Source of the DNA: Circinella minor
Lineage: Eukaryota; Mucoromycota; Mucoromycetes; Mucorales; Lichtheimiaceae
NCBI GenBank assembly: GCA_016758965.1
Contig: JAEPRB010000081.1
Span: forward strand, 90,003-154,002
Direction: 5' to 3'
Length of the DNA stretch: 64,000 nucleotides
The position numbers and the translations under genes were made by a program. Of this stretch, positions 38,108 to 49,761 are shown piece after piece. Each line of letters begins with the position of its first letter. Positions within the stretch are counted from its first letter, which is position 1. The notes beneath the pieces were generated by a model. It saw only the letters and a program-made list of their open reading frames with translations. It made no database searches and had not been told where the DNA came from.

Positions 38108-40484
38108 GCGACCCTGTTCTAAATTGGAGGGAGAACGTGTGACAAAAACTCTCCGCTGATCTCTTATATTTTTTTTACCTCCCCTTCTCATCCCTCGTTG
38201 CTATTTTCCTTATGTACATGTTTTTTGTTGCTATTCTTTGACAGATAGATACAATCTTTCTAGCTTACTATTTATATTATCACCCTTAATATATATATAT
38301 ATATTTGTGTATGTGTGCATACATACTTACTAGTCAGAAAGACATAAGAGAAGGAAAGGGGAATGTTTTTTATTATTATATAATAATATGACAGTTGTTA
38401 AGGGTAGCGTGTAAAAAGAAACTTTTAAATGAGCATATTGTTTTTCGGGCGGCACACCCAATTAAGTAATTTCTTGGCAGATCGCTTTTCTTTTTCCAGG
38501 GCCATAAGTGTGCGTGACACCATCCATGAACGATCATTGGGAATAAAACACCACCCAGACTCGTCTATTAATAATAATAATTAATGGTAAGTACGATGCG
38601 ACAATAACACTAGCAAAATGTTAAATAAAAAAACTATATCTTTTTTTTTCTATCTTTCTTCCATGTATACATATTGTTTTATATGTGTAAATGCATAATA
38701 AAAAAATTCGATGGCTTAATGCAAAATGTTTATTCCCAAACAATAGTAATTTTTTTATATATTAAACTATAAAGGGTAATTGTTCATCTGATAAGTTGCA
38801 TTAAGGGAAAGTGATACAAAATATTTTGTGTATAGTTTGTTATATGACCGTTCCTCTACAAGTTCTTTTCCAGGTAAAAAAATTATTACTATAAACATAC
38901 TCATGATAATATCTGCACAGCAAAAGTAACAACACTATCATTGTTACCTAATATTACTTTTTACTGCGCAATATCTTTCAAAACTAAAATAATTCTTCTT
39001 GGCGTAATAATGATCTAGACTCTCATTTATAACGTGAAAAAGTCGTATGGTGTCAATCAAAAATATACTACGTATTGCCAGTATTATCAGATTTTTAGAC
39101 GAATACTATAAGCATAGTTTCAATTGTTATCTTTTATTAGCAAAGTTTATTTTATTTACCACAAGTAAAAGTAGCACATAAAAGTATGGTGCTGGTTTTT
39201 TATTATTATTCAAGGGAGGTCTTTTATTGATGCTGTTGCCGACATATGCGCAGAACTATCGAACAACTCGAGCTATAACAACATTTAGTCGGTTTGGAAC
39301 AATTAAAATAAAGTTTTTGATTTGTTGGTTAGTTCTTAACAATTCGCAACTAAATTATTTATGTGCATGATAATAAGTAGTTTTTTTTATTTGTCATGGT
39401 TAACAAATAATTATGCAAAAGTATTTATTATATACCGAATATATCTCCAAGTTTTTCTATACGTATAATGAATTACGTGTATATTTATGGTATTATGCAG
39501 GTTAATGGTATTTTGTCACTCTCAAATTGATCATTCTCTTCAAATATCAAAAAAAAAAGAAGCCATGATAATTTAATTTATGCTACCATTAATATGTCAT
39601 CACGCCCCAATAACTTATTATTTAACATAAGGGCTTATTAGTGAGTTCGTGTTTATAATGTTTATAATAATAAATGTATTCCATTAAGCAACTGAACTAT
39701 TCAATATTATCTAATAAAATAATAATCGTATGGTGCACCGCATGCTTGACAACAAATGCTTTTCTACTGTATATGTATCTCGTTGTTATTTAAACTATTA
39801 TGATCTTGGGATGTGGCCAGCACGGTAATGACTAGCAATAACCATTATTGTTGTTGTTGTCTTTAAGGATAATAAAAATAATAGCAGGAGTTATGAAAAA
39901 GTTTAACTTTATTGACTGCATTGAATTATCCTTGTTATCCAAAGGTGTATAAAAGCAAAATAAAATATGGTAAAATAAATAAAGAAAAGCGTCCTGTGTT
40001 ACCTTCAACTGAATGTTAAGTGGGCTTGTGGATCATGCTGTGGCGTCGTCTATCATCTCAACAGCAATGGAGATCATTTTTTACTGTTTTGCGTCTCCTT
40101 CCATTTTATCATGCACCTTAGTACTTTTTTTTAATATGTTCTGTGCATAGTGCATGAATTTTATTCATTATACATCTTTGAAAAGCACTACGTATTTCGT
40201 ACAAAATAACTCTGAAATGCCCTTCCTTGATAATGACAGTATCATTCTTTTTTTAAAAAAAATACAATACTCACTGTAGTTAGTATAGCTATCATAATAA
40301 TTACTATATCTTGAAAATACAGATTAAATAAGAGTGTATAATAGGTTTGGTAAACTATCGTTTTATAGATATTCTTCTCACGAACGAAAAAAAAGAAAAA
40401 ACTCTTGTCATATTTTTTTGGATGACATTCTCTCCCAACATATACCAATGGTAAGTAAAAGTAAATAATTTAGCCATAAATTTA

Positions 40485-40507
40485 AAGCTTCGGATAGTCG
40501 GAAGCTT
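40485..40507. repeat. Small inverted repeat (AAGCTTC/GAAGCTT)
   Basis: AAGCTTC at 40485-40491 pairs with GAAGCTT at 40501-40507 across a 9-nt spacer, about 640 bp upstream of the PLD-like gene. No function is evident. Confidence 0.4.
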
Positions 40508-41146
40508 CTCTTTCAAACAAGCTTAGTATATTGTCCTACATTTGTGGAACATGTCCCTTAAATTATAGTATAACAATTTTTAGCGCTGGTTTGTTTGTGT
40601 TGTATATATGTACTATAGTGTACAGTACAGCCATGCTTGGCGGAAAAAGGGTATTTGACAGTCCAATATATTTATAACAAAATAAACGAAAAAAAGAGTA
40701 AAGAAAAATTTGTTTTTATTGAGTTATAATAATATCTATCTCTTTTTATGTTCTATTATTTTAAACCTTATTTTCTTATGTCTTCTCTCGTTATATATAT
40801 ACATTATACCTTGATTGTTGCAAATTGATTTTTTTTTGTGAGTAGAATTAGTATTCTTATTGTTGACAAAATGAATGGCAAGTGGTCTGCTTTATTATAT
40901 GCTAAACAAATGAGTATATATACAACGATAATGGCATCGGGAATTAGAAATAGTATGGTCTTGTCCGATGCTCTTGCAGCATAGATCATCCTTTTACGGT
41001 AAGCTGTGCAACAGACAACGCCGAGCCCACTTTATTTTTTATAAACAAGGATGCCACCATTTTTTTTCTTTTCTTTACCACTCTTCTCATTCTCACTCTT
41101 TTCGGAAAAGAAAAAGAAAACACGCGTCTTAACAAATAAAAACAAA

Positions 41147-41581
41147 ATGACAGGATTACCCTATGAAGAAGATAGCCAACTGAGTTTGCGTCAACTCGTC
41201 AGCAAGGTATAAACATATACATTAGATATTACTGTTCATTATTAAAGGTTGTAGTGTGAAGAAACTGACATAAAGAGTTCCATGGACATAATTATTATTA
41301 GTCGATGGCATCAGCCGATGTTGTGGTTTCGGATTCCGAGTTACGTGAAAAGGCAACATCCCATTTTAACATGCTTTTGGAACAACGCCAACGTAAAGGT
41401 AATGAGCAAGATGAGAAAGATGCGTTGAAACTCATGAAACAATTATTTGGTGCCACCGCTCGAGCTATGGAATCTGATGAGGATAAGAACCGTCTTTGGT
41501 TACTTAGAGATTACATGTCCTGTTTGATTGGTACTAGTTTGGGTGCTGAATCCTTTTTACCTGAGCATATTGTTGAAGAAA

Positions 41582-41612
<31 letters not shown>

Positions 41613-42480
41613 AAATACACCTTGCATGTCATGGGCCGATGTTGCGTCCAAAAAATCCGAAGAAGCTGAAACAGCTGGTCAACGTGATGCTTGGCGTCGT
41701 AGTTATGCAGCAAGTTTAGCTGCTGAACGTCGTGAACACGCTCAAGTTCGCCAAATGTCCAAGATATATTATAATCAACAAGACGAAGAACCAGAAGATT
41801 GGGGATGTTTTGAACCTGAATTTTTGCCTGAAATCCCAAGTGACACATTTTGCATGCCCATGTTTTTCCCATCCGAAAATAGTTATCACAAGTTTATTAC
41901 AGCTTTGAAATCGGCTGAAGAAACCTTGTATGTTTGTATCTTTTCAATGACAGATAATACCACTGCAAAGGCATTGGCTCAAGCAAAACGACGTGGTGTG
42001 GATGTAAGAATTATTACGGATAATGAACAACGCGATGCAAAGGGGTCGGATGTAATTAGATTGAATGAAGAAGAAGGTATTCCTTTCAAGATGGACAATG
42101 AGTAAGTTTTATTATTATATTTGTTTTTATTGTTATAGGACATAGTACTTTGGTAAAATAAATTTCAATAATATTATGTTAACGCACTGTTTATTTATTT
42201 TCTTTCCATTTACTTTTTAGGGATCAGTTTATGCATAACAAGTTTGCCGTTATTGATCGGAGAATGGTTCTTACAGGAAGTTTCAACTGGTCTATTTCGT
42301 GAGTATATGAGAAAATTATTTCAAACGCCAAATCTTTTTTTATTTCTACTCCTTACTAAAACTTTTATTCTCGGTTATAGTGCTCGTTATAGAAATCATG
42401 AAAACGTTATTATTACCAACGTTGAGTCTGTGGTGGAAGCTTACCATCAGGAATTCGAGAGACTTTGGGAAATGTTTTAA
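41147..42480 (+). CDS. Single-HKD phospholipase D-like protein (mitoPLD/Zucchini-like)
   Basis: PLD-superfamily enzymes with one HKD motif act as dimers; relatives include mitochondrial cardiolipin hydrolase PLD6 and the piRNA nuclease Zucchini. Four exons fit: 41147-41206, 41302-42101, 42221-42298 and 42381-42480, totalling 1,038 nt or 345 aa. The catalytic motif is HNKFAVID (His292, Lys294, Asp299), followed by the family's GSFNWS. The fold begins about residue 190 (ENSYHKFITALKSAEETLYVCIF). Before it lies a ~190-residue N-terminal region that is charged and helical, with a Glu-rich run around 41576-41613. No N-terminal membrane anchor of the PLD6 type is seen, so location is unclear. Phospholipase versus nuclease activity cannot be told from sequence. 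Confidence 0.86.
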
Positions 42481-44047
42481 AACACGAAATAAAAGCTCCT
42501 ATTTATATTGTATCATTCTTTTTTTTTCTTACCAGCCACTATATAACTACATAAAGGGCAGTAAGTGTGCCACATATAAACGTGTTTTTTCTCTACATTT
42601 TAAAAGACTGAAGGGTTTATTGTTACGTATTGAATAAAAAATAAAGGGGAGAGAAGGGAATTGGTGTTATTATTGATATCCAGTTAAAATCAAGAGGGTT
42701 ATGTTTTTGCTATTCTTGAAGGCAGAACAAACATTAACTAATCTAATAAAATAAAACAACAGTTGTATTAGTATGCTATTATTTTACACACGAATATACA
42801 GTAGATTTTGCAAATCTACCAAACTGTATACGTATGTACGTAATAATGGACCACATGCAGTACCATCTTTACACTATTATTACTAACGTTATCAATTAAA
42901 TTAGATCCTCCTTATCCGCGCTCATATCATAAATGTATAAAATATAATTACTAATTCTACAATAATACCGTTATTATTTTAGACTATATACATATCAAAA
43001 TATAAATATTTCGTACCTATTCTAGGTGGTACATTATAGTGGCAGAGATTGTCACTACTCTTATTATAAGAGAAACCCGATCGTTCTTATTGTAAATATG
43101 TAATAGAAACTGTTATAATGTATCAGCGGCATCTTTTCTGTATTAAGTTTGATGGCCGAAAACGTGCTCAGCCTCTATTTTTTTCCTTTCACATGTGGCT
43201 GGTGATTTAGGATTAATCTACGCTTTGACCCCCAAACTCTCCTGCCCTACTTCCTAGAATGGTCTCACTTATGACTTTCATCTTTTTTTCTGGTACCATC
43301 TCCAGCAACTAAGCAACAGATTGTTATATCCATGATACCTACATTTTCGATTGTCTGAAAGGTTTATATATATTATTGTTGGCAAATATAGAAATACGTA
43401 CTTTCCTTATTATTCAACGTAATCCTACTATGGTTCTTAATTATGCTTATCATTACTTGTTTGTCATCTTTATAGTCTAATTATGTAATTTGTTGTAAGA
43501 AAAAAAGTAGCAACGGGAACTAATATGGTGAATTGTACGTAGCTTCTTTTTTTTTTTTTTTTTAGCCAACAATATAACATTATTATTGTGATATTGTACT
43601 AAACTCTTTATTAAATGGCCATAATTGATATGTTACAAAAAAGTACAAAAGCTTATTATTGTATTACGTTACAAAGTGAAAAAAATAAAAAAAAATAAAA
43701 GTGTGCCACAAAATGTTCTTGAGCGTTATTAAACATCCGTGCTTCTGTTTACTCCCCCAAACATATGAGCCATTGTGATCGTTTTGTTATTATTATCAAA
43801 ATTATTTTTGCTATACTCTATCTTATTCTTCATCACTACCACCATCACAATACCAGAAGTGTGAACAAATGATATTGTTTTCCGAACCCATTTTTTTCTT
43901 TCTTCAGTCGGATGACTATGATTGTTGGAAGTGATACAGTACAATAAAAGTAGTAGTATTTTGTGGTCTTTCTTTCTCTTTCCCTTTTCACTTTAATTTT
44001 CTTTTTCTTTTAATTGTTTTTATGCTACGTATACAAAAAAAATTATA
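42481..44047. other. Intergenic, no gene seen
   Basis: This 1.57-kb AT-rich stretch lies between two plus-strand genes. An AATAAA just after the PLD-like stop (about 42486) may be its poly(A) signal. A T18-type run lies near 43546-43563. No gene or RNA was recognised. Confidence 0.55.
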
Positions 44048-46513
44048 ATGCCACCTTATCATGTTCCTCTTCATTTGCATAATAATAAATTGCCAACTCG
44101 ACAACATTGTCTGAAAGTAATTAAATTAATGAAAAATCATGATATTATTTCAGCTGCCACTACTCTAGCAGCAACTACACCAAAAAAAATACATCAACAA
44201 GAACACCAACAAGAAAAAGAAAACGAAAAGTCTATTATTTTCCTTTCGGGAGCCGTGGATTCAGTACGGGAGGGTACCGACGTCGAACTGGAATTCCGAC
44301 AATTGAGTGATTTTTATTATTTAACTGGTAAATTCATATTATTTCTCTCTAATTATTACCTTCAGAATTACCTTGGAATGGTAGAAAAAAAATAGGTGAC
44401 TATTATGATAATAATAGAGTATCTACTTAATCGTGATCAAAAAATGATAACAATTATTGCAAATTTAAATCCATTGCATTATCTGAAGTTATTACGTATG
44501 AGTAGCAATAAAAGTAGTATTGTGTTAACATAATTATATATTATTACAGGTGTGGATGAATCCGGGTTTTGTGTAATGATTGATCTGCAGACACATCTTG
44601 TGTATCTTATTCCTCCGATAGTACCTGAAAGCGAAACAGTATGGAAAGGGAAGCCAGATAGCTCTTCTGAATTATTACAAAAGTACGACGTCGATTGTAT
44701 TCTTGATGAAAAGAAATTATCAGATATAATTTTTCGACAAGATTATCGTAAAGTACATGTACTTGATACTTTTTTCTCTTCATACAATAACAGCTCTAAT
44801 AGTTCTAGTAACTTTTTCAAAAAAATCTTGCTTCAAGGCGAAAGCAAATTACTACAACAACAGCAACTCCAATTTGATACATATACATTACGTCTGGCTA
44901 TAAATGAAGCTCGACTTACAAAGTTTCCGTATGAGATTGATATGATCCGCCAAGCAGCCGTGGTTTCTTCGCACGCTCACATGGCTCTATGGCAACATCG
45001 ACATAGCTTCACCACAGAAGCTCAACTTGCTGCTTATTTTCGATGGATGTGCGCATGTTCAGGATTGGATCGACAAGCCTATATTCCAATTGTTGCTTCT
45101 GGACCACGCGCTAGTACTTTGCACTATACTAAAAATAAAATGCCATTACCTACTGGTCAACAACAAGGAGTAGAACATACTTTAGTGCTTGTGGATGCTG
45201 GCGCTGAATATCGATATTATGGATCCGATATAACAAGAACTTTCCCAGTATCTGGAAAATTTTCCCCAGAAGGTAATAATTCGTTAGAATGCTTCATTAA
45301 TATTTAACAAAATAATAACTTCAGTAATAGATAATACAAAATATTAATTATTATTATATGACATTTATATGAAACATATGTTTATAAATATTAAAATAGC
45401 AAAAACGATTTACAATATTGTACTCGCTATGCAAGAGGTAAAAAAAAAGTAGTAGTGTTTTGGATCATTGAAATTCACGTCATATGATTTTAAAGAAGCT
45501 TCTGATGATAAATTATGTTTGTTTGTTTTTTTTTTTAAAAAAAAGGCGGTTCTTGCTAGATTATCTGCTGGTGTGTATTGGAGTGATATGGAAGATTTGG
45601 CAGTTCAGGTCCTGTGTAACGAACTTATTCAAATTGGTATACTTATTGGGGACCAAGATGAACTTATTCGTCTCGGTATTCCATATGCATTTTATTTTCA
45701 TGGTATGTACTGACATTATTTATTATGTTAGATCAATGATGAAAAAAAAAATAGTTATGCAATTTTATTATTATCTAGGTCTAGGACATTCTGTTGGGCT
45801 TGATGTCCATGATGTTGGAGGGTAAGAAAGAAAAAGATCTTTTATTTTATATTTGACTCATTTTAATACTCTAAAAATATAATAGACGTACAGCTCATCA
45901 TTCAAGTGACAAAGAAGATCACAAGCTGGAGTATTCTCCATTTATGGTAGATCGTCCGTTGGAACCCAATATGGTAATCACAGTTGAACCGGGACTCTAT
46001 TTCAATGATGCTTACATTCGTATCTGGTCCCAATATCCTGGCTTTGCTAAATATTTTAATTTAAAGCAATTACAACGATATTACCCCGTAGGTGGTGTAC
46101 GTATTGAGGATTCTGTCTTGATTACATCGACTGGACACGAGAATTTGACTATCGCACCGAAACAACCCGAAGAAATCGAAACTGTTATGTCTGCTGCTGC
46201 AGCTTCTTATTCTTTTATACCATCATCGTCATCATCATCAAATTATTGCTGCGTTGATAAAAGTAATTCACCGATGCAATGCGCAGCAACTCCAGCAACT
46301 CCAATGTTAGTGCCACCATTCTCATCAGGATCTAACCACTGTGATAATAACAACACTAGTAATACCCTAATGGATTACCATCATCAGCAACCTCCAGCAT
46401 CATCATCTTTCTCAACAACAATAACTACTAATACAGCAAATGCTGCTGCTACCATTTTACCAACTCCCGTATCATCACCTCTAAACCATAGCTATCGTTT
46501 TTCAGAAGAATAA
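44048..46513 (+). CDS. Xaa-Pro dipeptidase/aminopeptidase P (M24B metallopeptidase)
   Basis: M24B enzymes cleave bonds involving proline using a two-metal (usually Mn) centre. Six exons fit: 44048-44327, 44550-45272, 45400-45437, 45546-45702, 45779-45821 and 45886-46513, totalling 1,869 nt or 622 aa. An N-terminal AMP_N-like domain ([21 protein letters not shown]) precedes the pita-bread catalytic domain. All five metal ligands are visible: two Asp in [18 protein letters not shown], His in [12 protein letters not shown], Glu in VEPGLYF and Glu in GGVRIEDSV. This fits the prolidase/AMPP group. After the domain ends ([13 protein letters not shown]) comes a ~110-residue Ser/Thr/Asn/Pro-rich tail not needed for catalysis. 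No signal peptide is seen, so it is probably cytosolic. Two of the internal exons are about 40 nt. Confidence 0.91.
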
Positions 46514-49500
46514 ACGTAGTGCAAAAAAAAAAAAAATACTACTGTATTATTTAGACAGAAACACTTTCTCTACTATGCATTTTTATAATTTCCCAAACTT
46601 CTTTCTTTTATTTTTTACGTTTATTAATATAAATACCCTATAACTAATATAGAAAAAGAACCCCGAAGTAACTGTTTATTCATTATATTCTTTATTTGCT
46701 ATTTCAAAAAAAAAAAAATACTACGTATTTTCAATAAAAGCTTTCATTTGATCAATGATATATTTATAGAATCTTATTGTTTTAAATATTTATTAATAAA
46801 AAAAAAGTAAATATATATAATAGAAAAAATCCATAAATATTCAGTCTGGTATTCAAGTATGTAACATACTATTAAGAGACATCTAAAACGTATACGTAAG
46901 AAAGATGAGAATGATATAATAATGTTTTGTCTGTAACAATTATATCCAATCATTTAATAATTGTTATGATACTGATCACGGTAGTTGTTTTGAACCTATT
47001 CCCGTTACGTACGAAGTAAAAACATCAAGCTTTTCAATATTATAGTTGAAAAATACAATGATCACCAACTAACGATGTGTCGGTTACAATATTGATCAAG
47101 TGTCCAGTAATACAAATAATGGGTCGCACAGTAATATCGTTTAGTGTTGAAAAATAGTATTCATAATAGTATCTGTCATTTCAAAATGACTTTTGTACTA
47201 AATCCAGTTGATATTTAAAGTATCGTACATATCAATATATAGCCATATTTCATTAGTGAACCATAGTAAAGAGGTTCCCGTGATTTACCATCACAACAGA
47301 AAAGTTAGTAAACATGCATTTTCGTATAAATGAGTAAACAAAATTAAATGTAATTAAATATCACATTATTATTTTATTTTTATATACGTATGATATATTA
47401 AAATATATAAGATGCAGTAATTAGTCACTGCTGAATCATAAAAAGGTTGTGTTAGAAATTTCTTTGACCATGTAATGAATAAAAAAATCATTTGGATTAT
47501 GATATGTTTCTTTCTCTTTCAAGAAATACTTTGTCAGTGTAAACCTTATTATAATACGACTAGTTGCTCAAGAATGTCATGTAATCTCTTTTTTGTCAAA
47601 AACCCAATTGTGACGTCAAAAAGAATTATTTTTTCTTTCTTTTAAATATCTAAAAAAAAGTTAACGTTATCAACATTGATAAAAAAATATGCCTGTTTTT
47701 TTTTCGTCTTATAAATTGTTAATAATAAAAGGGCATTTAATAGGGTCAATAATGGTTCTTATTACTGTTTTTCTTTGCTTGTTTTCATAATCGTCATCTC
47801 AATATTACTCATGCAAAATAATTTCTATGTGGTGATATACGTAAATAAAGAAAAAAGTAGAATGTAGTACATTTACATCCATATCTTACAGGATCTGTGT
47901 TACGTATATGTTAAATATCCTTTTTCTTTATCTTATATTTCTTCACACTATTATTTAGCCTCATCTAACAAGTCGAAACAATCTAGTCGCCAGCTCCCCA
48001 GTTAAAATTTTTCTCATGTTTTCCCACTGATTTAATAACTCCTTTCTTCTCGCCGCCGGTTTTCCAAGACATTTCTTTGTGGTTAACAGAGTCACTTTGT
48101 ACTGATACATAACAATTTTTTTTTATTTGTTTCCAATCCCCTTTCTTTGTGGTCAAAGGGAACATTAGCCAGCGTTTCCAATATTATGCTGTTACTCTAG
48201 TTACGAATCTCATTTATTACTTTCAAATAATCTGCTGCTCACAGTAAGTAATCAATATGTTTTTTTTTCGTAATAATGATGTCACGGTTTATGAGCTATG
48301 TACATAAACAGATACCTACCTTTCTTACTTTTTTTCTAGATTTCGCAATTCAAAAACATATTATCTGTAGCTTCGGCTGACAATCCCATGTGCTGTGGAA
48401 CGCATCAGTTCCAGGCGCAGGTATAAAGACCGCTTACTATGTTTCTTCGGGACTTCTGCAAGCTGGAGCGGTCTTGTGCTAAAAAACGTATAAGTTCAAT
48501 TTCTTATTCTGGAATTCTTGGGTAGCACTTATTCTTAGGAATAGAGAACATTTAAGTTATAGAGTATTTATTCTGAATAAGACACAAATTTCGGTTACGC
48601 AAGATGATTTATATATTATTGTGATTTGTGTACTTTGTCTATATGGAACAACTGAATAAGTGAATTGTATACCAAAGAGGAGTATCTTCCTCTTTTTCAG
48701 CGCCATGCTCATTCCACATATACTTTTGACTTATTATTTTTTTTACATGAAGAGGTGGTGAGTTAGAGAAGATATAATAATTAACTTTTGTTGCCTGGAT
48801 ACTAAACAAACTTGAAACTTTTTATAATTTTTAAAGTTTCAAAATTTTATGACTAGGATAAACAAAAAGGTAAAGTTATCTCTTCTATAAAATAATAGTA
48901 ACTAATAATATAATACTAATGTTAGAGAAAAACATTCAAATCAATCGTCTTCTTGTATCTTGTATATAAAAAAAGACCCTTATTAATTTTTTACTATCGT
49001 AACTGATAAAAGTTCTCTCTCTCAAAAAAAAAAAAAAAAAAAACCTGAGCACTAAAAAGTAAAAATGGGTAGTCTCGACTTCAAATATATAAACAGAATC
49101 TATTTTGGTCATGACATTCTCGTCATAGTAAAGGTATAATTTATACGCGTAATATTGCTGTGCAGGGCTTCGTGATGCATTAATAATAATAGCAATAATA
49201 ATAATATATGTAAGGAGATAGAAGAATGAGATATAAAAGCACATTTTTTAATAAAGATAATTATTGTTACTATGGTTAATTATACTTTCTACATTCATAA
49301 CAATTGTTTTCGCCATTGTTGTTAAAAGTGAACAAAAAAAAAAAACGAATAACTTTATTGAAACAAAATCATAAATTATCATTTAAACCCGCGATTATTG
49401 AGACGCTTTTAGCCAATTATAAATGATACTATAATAAGCTATAGAATATTGTTTTCCGTTGTGAGCTAGTTGTATCTAACCCTCACACCTTTTTTTTTAA

Positions 49501-49761
49501 CTTGTATTCTGCTCTTTTGCTCTCTCTCTTTTATTTTTGTGTGCGGGTTGTTTTTTTTTTATATTATCAAACCGTTTTCTTTCTTTTTTTTTTAATACTT
49601 TACTGCTTTTTTATTATTATTGTATTTCTTTTCTTCTCCTCCACTACTATCACATTCCCCTCCCCTTTTTAGTTTTTTTTTTTTTTTTTTTTACCGGAAA
49701 GCAACACTTTTTTTCTTTTCTTTAAACATAACCACTTTTAATTGTAATTTAGAAGATCATC
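46514..49761. other. Intergenic region with GC-rich foldable island
   Basis: This 3.2-kb stretch has no recognisable protein gene. Its main feature is the GC-rich, hairpin-forming segment at 48367-48480. It also holds an A19 run near 49025-49043, and a pyrimidine-rich tract (49490-49720) leading into the SAPS-domain gene. Confidence 0.55.
48367..48480. ncRNA. Candidate structured RNA (GC-rich island, unrecognised)
   Basis: In very AT-rich surroundings this ~115-bp segment is about half G+C and contains three consecutive potential hairpins. They are AGC-TTCG-GCT at 48369-48378 (a UUCG-type tetraloop), GGAAC/GTTCC at 48397-48412 with a 6-nt loop, and AAGACCGCT/AGCGGTCTT at 48426-48475 closing a 32-nt loop. 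The segment has no convincing reading frame. I compared it mentally with U1, U2, U4, U5, U6, U3, 5S, SRP and RNase P cores and saw no match. Strand is undetermined because hairpins are symmetric. Confidence 0.35.

Larger units (their letters stand above)
37770..41146. promoter_or_regulatory. Divergent intergenic region, MAP kinase and PLD-like gene
   Basis: This 3.4-kb stretch holds the two promoters. It includes a CG-rich palindrome at 38093-38107 (upstream of the kinase), a (TA)n run near 38292-38306 and a small inverted repeat at 40485-40507. Open frames are short and unrecognised. The last ~100 bp before 41147 are rich in T/C, then A, resembling a fungal leader. Confidence 0.5.
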
